In this document: positions 12,201 through 19,559 of the stretch, in pieces
Numbering within the stretch: position 1 is the stretch's first letter
Layout of the letters: the number at the start of each line of letters is the position of its first letter
Source of the DNA: Asterias amurensis
Lineage: Eukaryota > Echinodermata > Asteroidea > Forcipulatida > Asteriidae
DNA: 64,000 nucleotides
Assembly: GCF_032118995.1 (NCBI RefSeq)
Contig: NC_092669.1
Span: 9,547,501-9,611,500, forward strand
Direction of reading: 5' to 3'
The notes under the pieces: generated by a model
Databases searched by the model: none
What the model saw: only the letters and a program-made list of their open reading frames with translations
Told to the model about the DNA's origin: nothing
Program-made: the position numbers and the translations under genes

Positions 12201-15200
12201 TGTAAACCCTTATAAGGTGCTACATAATTGGGTCTCAGAATCCGTCACTGCAATAACCTATCTTTCTGAAATTTTGTACATACTCAGCGCCTTGTTGAGT
12301 ACCTTGTTGGTAGATACGTGCGCTATATATAAGACTTTGATATTATTGTGTGGAATGTTCTCCTAGATTGTACCTCACTCAGTCAACGCCACAGACCCCT
12401 ACTTGATGACCCTAACGCCTGTCATGCTGCAAGCAACCTGTCTCTGGCGCCGCACTTTGCTTGCTGCACTAGAGGTAACCCGCATACAGATCCCAGTGTT
12501 TTCCCGTCGTCTTGGGGTTGAGATAACCGTTGCTCATGGACTCATTAATCGTCTTGAGAAGGAAGGATATTGCCATAGTGCTAACAAAGGGAAGAGGTTA
12601 GTAGAGATAATTCCTTTGTCAAATTGCCACCATCTTCCTTCATAAATTTCCCGTCGTCTTGGGGTTGAGATAACCGTTGCTCATGGACTCATCAATCGTC
12701 TTGAGAAGGAAGGATATTGCCATAGTGCTAACAAAGGGAAGAGGTTAGTAGAGATAATTCCTTTGTCAAATTGCCACCATCCCCTCATAAATTGGCATAG
12801 CCTTGCATTTGAGGCCATCTTGTCCTCGGACTATAGCTGCCTTGGTGCCAAAAGTTTGTTTAGGGCGGTATACTCAGTACTTTTCCGAGTTTTGTGAAGA
12901 AAAATCTCAGGCATATTACTCGGGTGGGATTCGAACCCATGACCTTTGCAATAGAGGAATGAATAAATGATCCTTTTTCAAAAAACTTTAATAATGCACT
13001 TTCCTTAAAAATGCAGACTTGGCAAAGTTGTGAACAGGGAGAAACTTCAGTCAGAAGGTCTCAAGAAATACTTTGAGAAGAAGACCAAAGGAGAGGAAAC
13101 TTCATCCAAGAAAGCCGAGCAACGAAAACTCAATCCGAGCGCTTTGAGAGAGGAAAAGTCAGACAAGCAGAAACTAAAACCGTCTCAGGTAAAGCCAAAC
13201 ATAATAACATTGTGGCTAGATTTCAGTCCTATAATTAGGAATAAAAATCCGGAGCCTAACTTTTGATCGGCACTTACACCATGGAAGATATGTGGTTTTT
13301 ACTAATGTCTTCATTTAATGTATGATAAGCTGACGAAAAGCTCCTAGAATACAGTTTTCAATGACAGTATTTGCTGAGCTGCTTCTTTTTATAATTGTTG
13401 GTATTGTTATACGTTCTATTCCATCACAGAACTTTTAGTTGTACATTACTATTAGACATTCATTCATTCAGTCGATGCGGAGTATCGGATGATGGCCCTC
13501 TAAACAGTGACCTGCTAATCTCAGCCTTCTTGCCCTAATCTTGGTGCTAACTCTCGGTAGTCCACTGTAGAGCTCCATGCATATTATACATCAATTTTTT
13601 TTAGCTGGATGGTCGTCCTTAAAGGCACTGTATATAATACGTTTGGTAATTGTCAAAGACGCAGTGTTGGTGTATCCCATCATAACAATAAAATAACAAG
13701 CCTGTGAAAATTTGGGCTCAATGGTCATCGAAGCGGTGAGAAAATGATGAAAGAAAAAACACCCTTGTTGGACAAATTTGTGTGCTTTCAGATAGGAATA
13801 AAAGACTTCTAGCTAGAAGTCTATTAATATTTTAGTGAGAAATTACCTCTTCCTCAAAAACTACGTTACTTCAGAGGGAGTTGTTTCCCACAATGTTTTG
13901 TACTATCAACAGCTCTCCAAATGCTCAATACCAAGTCTTTGTTTTGAGTAATTACCAAACGTGTACCTTCCCTTCAAAGGGAGACTTTTGAAAGGGATGG
14001 CATCATACTTACTAGTTAAATTTCCGTTGTTTCATAGTTCTGAGCTTGCGCACATTTTCAAGAACAATAGATTCACCTAGTTCGCTGCCACCTATCATTC
14101 ACCAAAAGTCTACCATGTACCCAGCTGGAATCACTGACGCTAGTCCATTCATAGTCTTTCCAGTGCTACTGCTTTCAATAAATTTTCATACTTTTGTTCA
14201 AGAGATTATACGGTACAATTTCCCTAAATCATGACTTTTAATGCCCTCATTTGTTAGATTGACAAGCTAGCCGAGCAGACTGCTGATTTGAATGTCTCTG
14301 GACGCAAGCTCCGATCAAAGCAACCTCCTTCCAAGGAATCCTCTTCTTCTTCTCTGAAACCATCTAAGCCGAGTGAACCAATCAAAGAAGGAAAGAAAAC
14401 ACAGAAGAGAGCAGTGTCTGTAAACGATGATGTAAGAATATACTAAAGACTCATTAATACAGAAATACCTGACTGTTTTATATCACTTTACATTGGAACA
14501 TCATCTTGAGTTTGGCTTCTTTGTTGTATATTCTGTAGGCGCTTTGTAACCTTGGAAAAATATAAATCATATAAATGCTGATAGGTATGTATGTATGTAT
14601 GTATGTAAGAATACTAACAGAGCTTTTCAAAGTTTGTTTGACACTTTAGCAGACATTGTTGTTTCTCATCAGGAGTGTTCAGGATTTTAAGATTTTCTCA
14701 ACGCCTCTGTGGGCTTTCAGATTTTGTTGAAAGAAGGGAAGCACACCAACTGGAGGAATAAATAAATGTGTCCATTTTGTATATTGTGGCCAAAGCAGGG
14801 CCCTGGGTCTACCCCGCGGTGCTCACTCGAGTGAGCCACTGACAAGAGCTAATCGAACGATCACTCACCCTCTCATGGTGACTGCATGCACCTCGGGCCA
14901 GCACCCAAGTGACCCACTCCACAAGCAGGGCACTGGGGGCTGACCCGGGTGAGCCCCTGGACTGTCGTCAAAGCCATTCAAACGCACTGGGGGCAGACGG
15001 GGGTCAACCCAGGGAAGTTAAACGAACGCACCCTATATAAGCACAAAAAGTATCTAAGCGCAACATGCAGACTTGGATGTACAAACAATTCTTAAGAATT
15101 GACCCTTTTAATTAAAAATTCATTAATTAATAGAATTCACAGTGTTCATTTCACATTTTTGTCAATGTTATTTCTGTGGCAATTGACATAAACAATAGGA

Positions 15201-15482
15201 ATTCAGGGTCTTTAACAAAAGTATTTTGTGTGCAATTTCACGCCGATTCAGGTGCAATAAAGTTTGAGTCAGTGGTTTTGTTTTTTACTTTCATAACTCT
15301 GTTGTTTGTTTTTTATTTGTAAAATCTTGGTACTTTCCTTACACTATTTGACCTCACTTTTTCTCCCACAGAGGTATGAGTTTGAGTTAGCAAGCAGCCA
15401 AGACCCAGAGTATCATCAGCAAGCTGTGCGTAGCAGCAAAAGACACAAGTCTAGCATCGTTACAAGAACTGTGTTGGTTTGA
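106..15482 (+). CDS. HORMAD1: Meiotic HORMA-domain protein with PHD finger and winged helix (HORMAD1/Hop1 family), 16 exons, 5' partial
   Basis: Coding exons: 106-250, 1136-1236, 2279-2299, 2787-2813, 3273-3334, 4131-4282, 5535-5638, 6885-6895, 7406-7565, 8587-8701, 9918-10021, 11013-11129, 12367-12596, 13017-13188, 14258-14431, 15372-15482. All introns are GT-AG, all phases match, and the joined frame has no stop before TGA at 15480-15482 (601 visible residues). Visible residues about 1-215 form the HORMA domain, about 216-325 an acidic linker, about 326-372 a C4HC3 PHD finger, about 375-465 a winged-helix region, and the rest a basic, serine-rich tail. Known for the family: HORMADs coat unsynapsed meiotic chromosome axes, promote double-strand breaks and homologue bias, and are removed by TRIP13/PCH2. 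The HORMA safety belt binds short closure motifs. The first exon with the start codon lies left of the window. The PHD and winged helix are absent from human HORMAD1 as I recall it, but present in yeast Hop1. Confidence 0.9.
251..967 (+). other. HORMAD intron, left part
   Basis: The segment at 415-480 resembles one end of MITE-I (GGGCCCAATTTCATAGAGCT). Between about 585 and 700 there are several short GCGCAAATT-type words in both orientations. No coding segment was recognised. Confidence 0.5.
968..1052 (+). mobile_element. MITE-A fragment (3' end only)
   Basis: The sequence resembles the right-hand quarter of MITE-A, from the CCATTACTCG block through to GTGCCTTTAA. The rest of the copy is missing or too diverged to see. 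It sits in HORMAD intron 1, directly before the duplicated splice acceptor. Confidence 0.7.
1044..1143 (+). repeat. 50-bp tandem duplication containing a duplicated splice acceptor
   Basis: Units 1044-1093 and 1094-1143 differ at only a few positions. Each contains the pyrimidine-poor tract and the ACTCATTGCAG acceptor followed by ACTTGCAT, so the 3' splice site of HORMAD exon b exists twice. The left unit abuts the end of a decayed MITE-A copy. Confidence 0.9.
1136..1236 (+). CDS. HORMAD1: HORMAD exon b (HORMA)
   Basis: It encodes [12 protein letters not shown] and [15 protein letters not shown], closely matching the human VKILREDKNCPG...VKWMLGCYDALQKKY. The acceptor lies in the second copy of a 50-bp tandem duplication. 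Using the first copy would add 50 nt and break the frame, which decides the boundary. The exon ends in phase 0. Confidence 0.88.
2279..2299 (+). CDS. HORMAD1: HORMAD micro-exon c, 21 nt (LRTLTIG)
   Basis: The micro-exon lies between a long polypyrimidine tract ending CTGTAG and the donor GTGAGT. It encodes LRTLTIG in phase 0/0, aligned with LRMVVLA of human HORMAD1 between ...DALQKKY and VYTNPED. Its length is a multiple of three, so skipping would be silent in frame but would remove a core beta-strand. Confidence 0.85.
2787..2813 (+). CDS. HORMAD1: HORMAD exon d, 27 nt (IYVDPNEPD)
   Basis: Acceptor TAACAG, donor GTAAGT, phase 0/0. IYVDPNEPD aligns with VYTNPEDPQ of human HORMAD1. Confidence 0.87.
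3273..3334 (+). CDS. HORMAD1: HORMAD exon e (HORMA core strand)
   Basis: It encodes [20 protein letters not shown], equivalent to human ISECYQFKFKY. The exon starts in phase 0 and ends in phase 2 before GTAGGT. Confidence 0.88.
3872..4047. mobile_element. MITE-J copy (GATTTCAC ends)
   Basis: The ends GCAGCCCTTGATTTCACC and CGTGAAATCGGCTGC are inverted repeats. The inside is rich in CTAACTTAGGATTAATC words. Two relatives lie at 40019-40143 and 59943-60103. This copy ends about 80 bp before HORMAD exon f. Confidence 0.75.
4131..4282 (+). CDS. HORMAD1: HORMAD exon f (HORMA)
   Basis: It encodes [15 protein letters not shown] and [16 protein letters not shown], matching the human TKKASILLIRKIYIL...LPNDVCLTMKLFYYDE. 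Acceptor TTCTAG, donor GTAATT; the exon ends in phase 1. Confidence 0.92.
4331..4585. mobile_element. MITE-F copy 1 (GCGTTTGATTAGCTTCCCT ends)
   Basis: The terminal inverted repeat at 4334-4353 reappears inverted at 4565-4584. The inside carries GGGGCTCACC-type inverted words. A second, older copy is at about 14795-15031 in another intron of the same gene. Confidence 0.8.
4592..4866. mobile_element. Inverted-repeat element with GCCATTTCCATTTTGCAAAGG ends
   Basis: The left end (GCCATCTTCATTTTGCGAAG) is complementary to the right end (CCTTTGCAAAATGGAAATGG). An inner block GGTGCCCCTTC is shared with 12066-12160 and 33180-33300. It lies in HORMAD intron f-g. Confidence 0.65.
5310..5425. repeat. 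Diverged interspersed repeat
   Basis: CCCAAATCAACTGCCA...GGGGCACATTGC...ACAGTCTGTAAG recurs in diverged form at 56270-56420. The family is not recognised. A C-rich run at 5392-5415 interrupts it. Confidence 0.5.
5535..5638 (+). CDS. HORMAD1: HORMAD exon g (HORMA safety-belt part)
   Basis: It encodes [11 protein letters not shown] and [15 protein letters not shown], matching human VTPPDYQPPGF...FEGEPMYLNVGEVST. Acceptor TTTCAG, donor GTAAGT; the exon ends in phase 0. Confidence 0.93.
6006..6391 (+). mobile_element. MITE-A copy (type 1 centre)
   Basis: A near-complete copy with TTAA-type ends. The inner palindrome is GATTTTGAGACCTCAAATTC and its complement. Terminal inverted repeats of about 28 bp (GGACACT...GGTAATT and AATTACC...AGTGTCC) are visible. 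Confidence 0.88.
6885..6895 (+). CDS. HORMAD1: HORMAD micro-exon h, 11 nt
   Basis: TCATTCCACAC lies between ACTACAG and GTGAGT. Placed between exons g and i it gives VST-SFHT-VKLRIKT, matching human VSTPFHIFKVKVTT. Without it the reading frame of exon i is lost, so it is constitutive if the gene works. Confidence 0.8.
6907..7385 (+). mobile_element. MITE-D copy 1 filling HORMAD intron h-i
   Basis: It is homologous to 26438-26810 (inverted) and 36000-36275. It carries an inner palindrome at about 7218-7372, with TTCTTAAACG...GTCATTGCCG against its complement. The copy takes up nearly the whole intron, starting about 10 bp after the micro-exon donor and ending about 20 bp before the next exon. 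Confidence 0.8.
7406..7565 (+). CDS. HORMAD1: HORMAD exon i (end of HORMA, acidic linker)
   Basis: It begins [17 protein letters not shown], the last HORMA strand, and continues into an acidic stretch rich in D and E. Acceptor GTGAAG, donor GTAAGA, phase 2 to 0. Confidence 0.9.
7880..7995. repeat. Foldback of tRNA-like SINE tail
   Basis: GTTAAACAAAGAATTGACTA and its complement surround a box-B-like GGTTCGAATCCCACTCTAG. The same tRNA-like block occurs singly at 21985-22075 and diverged at 2917-3035 and 9200-9300. Confidence 0.65.
8087..8368 (-). mobile_element. MITE-A copy, minus orientation
   Basis: TTAA at both ends (8087-8090 and 8365-8368). The interior matches MITE-A in reverse, but the central palindrome is replaced by unrelated sequence. 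Confidence 0.8.
8587..8701 (+). CDS. HORMAD1: HORMAD exon j (linker)
   Basis: A low-complexity polar linker with a basic patch ([12 protein letters not shown]). Acceptor CTACAG, donor GTAAGA, phase 0 to 1. The frame is open and splices correctly to both neighbours. Confidence 0.82.
9363..9702 (+). mobile_element. MITE-A copy lacking the left tip and half the central palindrome
   Basis: Matches MITE-A from TGGTAATTGTCAAAGACC through to GTGTCCACTGCCTTTAA. Only one arm of the type 1 palindrome (ATCTGAGGTCTCAAAATC) remains. Confidence 0.85.
9710..9875 (+). repeat. Interspersed repeat with GACGATCAGAGCAT...AAACGT
   Basis: Shares AGACGATCAGAGCAT, a following GAAACGT and GTTCTTTTCAGAACC with 39210-39330 and, as a palindrome, with 51740-51875. 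The right end is GTGTTACCGCAAACC. The family is not assigned. Confidence 0.6.
9918..10021 (+). CDS. HORMAD1: HORMAD exon k (linker and first PHD cysteines)
   Basis: It ends in VRCPCECNE, which supplies the first zinc ligand pair of the PHD finger. Acceptor GTAATAG, donor GTAAGA, phase 1 to 0. Confidence 0.88.
11013..11129 (+). CDS. HORMAD1: HORMAD exon l (PHD finger core)
   Basis: It encodes [19 protein letters not shown] and, after about 16 residues, HICDQC. With CPC/CEC from exon k this completes a C4HC3 PHD finger with the usual W two residues before H. Known for the family: PHD fingers bind histone H3 tails. The true ligand here is not known. Confidence 0.92.
11604..11976 (+). mobile_element. 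MITE-G copy 1, ATCG-rich, with 8-bp target duplication
   Basis: Ends TAAGCTTGGGCGATATC and its complement. The flanks carry CCTCAAAT at 11596-11603 and 11977-11984, an 8-bp target duplication as made by hAT-type transposases. The interior is long runs of alternating ATATCGCGAT. A second copy is at 60437-60801. Confidence 0.88.
12190..12350 (+). mobile_element. SINE-b tail fragment
   Basis: Matches the 3' part of the SINE copy at 48801-49202 (GCACCTTGTAAACCCTTATA ... TAGATACGTGCGCTATA ... ATATTATT). It ends about 16 bp before the acceptor of the winged-helix exon. Confidence 0.85.
12367..12596 (+). CDS. HORMAD1: HORMAD exon m (winged helix)
   Basis: Encodes helices with [20 protein letters not shown] followed by [20 protein letters not shown] and [12 protein letters not shown]. 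This is a helix-turn-helix plus wing like the variant winged helix after the PHD finger in Hop1. Acceptor TCCTAG, donor GTTAGT, phase 0 to 2. The donor is fixed by exon n, which continues [12 protein letters not shown]. Confidence 0.88.
12501..12793 (+). repeat. HORMAD1: 147-bp tandem duplication of the 3' half of the winged-helix exon and its donor
   Basis: Units 12501-12647 and 12648-about 12793 are nearly identical. Differences include one silent change (ATT to ATC in the helix) and a small change near the end. The second unit repeats 96 bp of coding sequence plus the GTTAGT donor but has no splice acceptor. Reading through from the first unit meets a stop at 12643-12645. Confidence 0.93.
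13017..13188 (+). CDS. HORMAD1: HORMAD exon n (end of winged helix, basic linker)
   Basis: Begins with the last strand of the wing ([11 protein letters not shown]) and continues as a lysine- and glutamate-rich linker. Acceptor ATGCAG, donor GTAAAG, phase 2 to 0. Confidence 0.88.
13619..13977 (+). mobile_element. MITE-A copy (type 2 centre)
   Basis: Its centre is the palindrome AAAGACTTCTAGCTAGAAGTC instead of the GAGACCTC palindrome. The right end reads GTGTACCTTCCCTT, the type 2 end. Confidence 0.85.
14258..14431 (+). CDS. HORMAD1: HORMAD exon o (basic, serine-rich tail)
   Basis: Encodes a disordered tail with [11 protein letters not shown] and [10 protein letters not shown], resembling the human SKTRSGKVFQ region. 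Acceptor TTGTTAG, donor GTAAGA, phase 0/0. Confidence 0.88.
14583..14608 (+). repeat. Microsatellite (GTAT)n
   Basis: Five perfect tetranucleotide units in an intron. Confidence 0.9.
14795..15031. mobile_element. MITE-F copy 2
   Basis: Shares the block from CTACCCCGCGGTGCTCACTC to the right end GGGAAGTTAAACGAACGCAC with 4331-4585. The left tip is decayed. Confidence 0.75.
15372..15482 (+). CDS. HORMAD1: HORMAD terminal coding exon p
   Basis: Encodes [20 protein letters not shown] and [16 protein letters not shown], then TGA. The basic C-terminal end lies where family members carry the closure motif bound by the HORMA domain; which residues act as the motif is inference. A possible donor CAGGTAAAC follows the stop and could start a 3' UTR intron. 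Confidence 0.87.
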   Translation, partial: RYEFELASSQDPEYHQQAVRSSKRHKSSIVTRTVLV

Positions 15483-15565
15483 GTGCAGCAGGTAAACAAA
15501 AACAAGAAAACATGTTTTGTTTTTTTAAGCGAGACGGTATTGGTTAGCGCTCTTATTTTACTGGT

Positions 15566-15571
15566 AATAAA
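15566..15571 (+). terminator. Candidate polyadenylation signal AATAAA
   Basis: First AATAAA after the HORMAD stop, 84 bp downstream. If the possible 3' UTR intron is used, a later signal would be needed. Confidence 0.4.
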
Positions 15572-15671
15572 ACCTTAATTAGTTAGTAGTAGCAGCTTTC
15601 TATAAACTAAAGTATTTTGAAAACCATTTCATTTGACATTATGTGGTTATGGAAAAATATGACAATTTTTT

Positions 15672-15943
15672 ATAGTTGCTATACTTTTTGTAAATGTCAG
15701 AGACCAGTATCCACACTTGGTGTATCCCAACATTTGCATTAAACAACAAACTTGTGAAGAAGTTGCAAGAAAATAATGGGAGAAGAGATAGTTGCATAGA
15801 ATTGTTTGCTTCGTCATAATTAGGGGTGAAAATTACCTCTTTCTTTAAAACTTCATTACTTCATCAACAGCTCTACAGTATACCAAGTCATTTTTATGGT
15901 CATTGATTTTTTTTAAATTACCAAAGGTATGCTCTCCCTTTAA
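15672..15943 (+). mobile_element. MITE-A copy (type 2 right end), decayed
   Basis: From TAAATGTCAGAGACCAG to GTATGCTCTCCCTTTAA. The left tip and the central palindrome are decayed. It shares its final TTAA with the next copy. Confidence 0.78.
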
Positions 15944-16326
15944 AGACTCTGGACACTGTTGGTAATTGTCAAAGACTAGTCTGCACAGTTAATGTATCTG
16001 AACATAGGCATAAAATAACAAACCTGTTAAAATTTGAGCTCAATCGGTCTTTGAAGTTGTGACATATTAATGAAAGAAAAAAACACCCATGTCGCACGAA
16101 GTTGTGTGCTTTCAGATGCTTGATTTCGAGACCTCAAATTCTAAATCTGAGGTCTCTAAATCAAATTTGGGCAAAATTGCTTCTTTTTCAAAAACTACGT
16201 CACTTCAGAGGGAGCTGTTTCTCAAAATGTTTTATACTATCATACTCTCCCCCATTACTCGAATCAAGAAAGGTTTTATGATAATAATTATTTTGAGTAA
16301 TTACCAGTAGTGTCCACTGCCTTTAA
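15940..16326 (+). mobile_element. MITE-A copy (type 1), abutting the previous copy
   Basis: TTAA at 15940-15943 is shared with the preceding copy and TTAA recurs at 16323-16326. It has the complete type 1 palindrome. The arrangement suggests insertion of one copy at the TTAA flank of the other. Confidence 0.88.
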
Positions 16327-17261
16327 GTCAAACTAGTAAAAGTATGAGAATGTATTAACAAACTAAAAGCTCACTCAAAATCAGAGTGCAGGTTGAAAGA
16401 AGTTGAGACAACTCCACTGTTCCTTGTAACAAAAGTTATTTCATGAAGTAAATATGTTTTAAGAAGTAACAAGCAACAAATTATGAAAGCTTGAAAGATG
16501 CTGCCTTCCGATTTAAGTTTTTTCATTATGTTATAAAGTTTACAGAATTGTTTTTTCAATTGTCATGGTTGCACTTGCTTGCCATTCTGTTTAATTATGT
16601 GAAATTATTTCTTGTATCAAAATGTGTTTACTAAAAGCATTTCAGTTATATACTTGTTTTTTAAGAGTTGTTATCAGTTGGTTTAAAGATATCAAAGTAA
16701 ATTTGGCAGTTATAAAGAGTCTTGTTGATAGAATTCACCAAATAAAATATTAACAGGTAGTAAGTTACATTTGACTGTGTTTTGAGTACAGTACAATACT
16801 TGCCATATGTTGAATTATTTATGAGTATAATTTTACGCTGTACATACGTTTTGATCGAGTTGAGATTTACTATTATATATTGTATTTTATAGGAAACTTC
16901 CAAAGAACTATTTATTGTTGTTGTCAGGGAAACTAGAGAATTAAATTATTTAAATTAACTAATTGATAAAATAGTGTAATATATTATATGTTATGTAAAA
17001 CTATTGTTATTCTGTGCAGTTCTCTGTTTGAAGTGCATGGGTTTGTGCCTGAGAAATTTGCATTGTTCATAAAAACTTATGTTATCATTTAATTTTTGAC
17101 ATGTTGTGATGGAATATTCTAAAAAGTTTTGATCTTAAGTCCGTTTATTGTGTTTTCTGCCACAAATTAATTGGCCTTTGTTTTCTGTAAGCAAAACAAA
17201 AAAATCACACAGAAAAGTTTTGTGTGAATTTTATTTCAAAGACGGAATTGATTTGCAATGC
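16327..17261. other. AT-rich intergenic stretch
   Basis: No coding segment or recognised repeat. Several AATAAA-like words occur on both strands, but nothing ties them to a gene. Confidence 0.5.
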
Positions 17262-17342
17262 TGGTAAGCACACATGGTTGTTGGTAAGCACACAAGGTTG
17301 TTGGTAAGCACACATGGTTGTTGGTAAGCACACATGGTTGTT
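17262..17342 (+). repeat. 20-bp minisatellite, 4 units
   Basis: The unit TGGTAAGCACACATGGTTGT is repeated four times with one substitution in the second unit. Confidence 0.93.
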
Positions 17343-18071
17343 TTCAGTCAAGAAGCTAGTAGTCAACACCTAGCCCTGGTAGTAGGGACGTGCATTCAGG
17401 AGACCAACCTGGGCTAGTCAAAACCTAAAACGCTGTTTGATTTGTAAACAATTTTTTTATTTTTTTTTGCAAGTACAGCTCAATAGAAGGTGAACCCATA
17501 CTTATAACAGGCGTGATGTTCTTCCTTAAGTCTTCTTTTTATTTGTTGCAATTTTTTGCATTTTTTTTAGCATCTGAAACTATTCTGATACTACTTTTAA
17601 TAAATTTGATTGGGTCACATCAATTGTTGTCTAATTTTTTAAGATTGTTCTTTTCATATAGTATCTCACTCAAAGTTGTTTCAAGTAACAAGAAGTACAG
17701 GGAGTCTTACTGATAGTCCAAAAGTTATTAAAATTTATGTTAAAATGGTTTGGTAAATTACTTTAATGTCAGGTATAAGGCAGTGGGCCAACTATTATCT
17801 TCGTTGAAATTATACATTCTTGTTAATGAATGTATTTATGAATCATATTGTTTTATATTTGTGAGGCAATCTTAATGTACCACCTTTAATTAAAATGTTG
17901 TCAAAGAGAAGAAAAAAAAAACAGTGTTCTTGCTTTTAATTCACTTATACAGATTGTATCGGTAAACTATGGTTTGAGCAGCATAAACAATCCACCCCTT
18001 CCACTTTTCGGCTGAGTTTGAGCAACGAGCGATTAACAATTATACCCCCCCCCCCCCCTTTCATTACGGCT
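17343..18071. other. Intergenic, nothing recognised
   Basis: AT-rich with a C-run at 18046-18058. The open frame at 17513-17713 is hydrophobic low-complexity sequence with no family resemblance. Confidence 0.5.
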
Positions 18072-18468
18072 GGGAAGGTACACGTTTGGTAATTACTCAA
18101 AACAAATATTAACTTAAAAACTGACTTGGTATAAAAACCATGGAGGATAACGAGCATTGGAGAGCTGTTGATAGTATAAAACATTGTGGGAAACGGCTCC
18201 CTCTGAAGTATCATAGATTTTGAGAAAGAGTTAATTTCTCACTGAAATAATAAAAGACTTCTAGCTATAGAAGTCTTTTATTCCTATTTATAATAAGCAC
18301 ACAAATTCGTCCAACGAGGGTGTTCTTTGTCTCATTATTTTCTCGCAACTTCGATGACCAATTAAGCTCAGATTTTAACAGGCTTGTTATTTTATGCTTA
18401 TGTTGCATGGGATACACCAAGTGAGAAGACTGGTCTTTGACAATTACCAATAGTGTACCTTCCCTTTA
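18072..18468 (-). mobile_element. MITE-A copy, minus, type 2 centre
   Basis: GGGAAGGTACACG at the left and GTGTACCTTCCC at the right. The centre contains AAAGACTTCTAGCTATAGAAGTCTTT. Confidence 0.87.
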
Positions 18469-18715
18469 TCACTTGAAAACAACCTCAAGAAGAGTTGCTA
18501 CATTATAATAATACCCCCCAGAAGAGAAAATAAAAACCTGTTCATTCTTTCGGTGTATTTTTATGCACGGTTTCTCTTGTGGGTAAAATTTTAACTAATT
18601 AGTGATTTTTGCTGGAATTTTGAGCGAATGTTTTCAGACCGAACTCGCACGCCACCGAAGCACCGATTATTGTTAGTCCTCTTTCTATAGTAACATAATC
18701 GATTGAATACTTATT

Positions 18716-19004
18716 TTAAAGGCAGTGGACACTATTGGTAATTACTCAAAATAATTATTAGCATAAAACCTGGTGATGAGTAATGGGGAGAGGTGGCTGG
18801 TATACAACATTGTGAAAAACGGCTCCTTCTGAAGTGCCATAGTTTTCGAGAAAGAATTTTCCACGAATTTGATTTCAAGACCTCCGATTTAGAACTTGAG
18901 GTCTCGAAATGAACCATCTAAACGCACACAACTTCGTGTGACAAGGGTGTTTCTTCTTTCATTGTTATCTCGCAACTTTGATGACCGATTGAGCTCAAAT
19001 TTTC
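18716..19004 (-). mobile_element. MITE-A copy, minus, one end missing
   Basis: Starts TTAAAGGCAGTGGACAC with the type 1 palindrome at about 18870-18910. The match stops after the TTGAGCTCAAATTTT block. Confidence 0.85.
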
Positions 19005-19559
19005 GCAATAAAAATACTGTTTCGAAACGTAAAACTCACGACTAGGACTTGAATGTACTTGCATGTACGTGTGTTCGAGGTTCGATCGAGGCAAAGTCTA
19101 CCTCAATTATTGACATCACAAAAGGGGTAGGCGGAGTCAACCCACACAATTGTTTTTTTTACATATCGTTAATAACAGTTACTCAATAAGTTATTTTATT
19201 GTCAGAAACATAATACTCTACGTTTGAAGAAAAACCCCTTATATTTCCAGGTGACTTTAAACGGAAATATCCGTCTGGAGGATTGAAGGCTACATGAACT
19301 ATAAATGGTGTGTGTACAACATTGATAAGAGTGAAAATAGTTGTTTGTGAATGTTCACAGATGTTGCACATAACTACACATCATGGTACAGTATTTATTC
19401 TATTATTCCATTTATTCATTTTAAATTCGGATCAGACATAATGAAGTATAAGAAAGCCCCATACACTGTGAATGGATGGACTGGATGTGATTTTACAACT
19501 AAAATGGAAAGGCAATTTTTTGGGATGTGATTTTTGATAAAGGATGTGGTTTTTTTCCA
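19005..19559. other. Intergenic, nothing recognised
   Basis: No gene or repeat family could be supported here. Confidence 0.45.

Noticed and set aside
12403-12645. 80-residue open frame with winged-helix sequence as a separate small gene
   Set aside because: It is an internal exon of the HORMAD gene extended past its GTTAGT donor into intron. The phase matches both neighbours.
17513-17713. Hydrophobic 66-residue frame as a small membrane protein
   Set aside because: T-rich sequence naturally yields Phe/Leu runs. There is no conservation signal or neighbour context.
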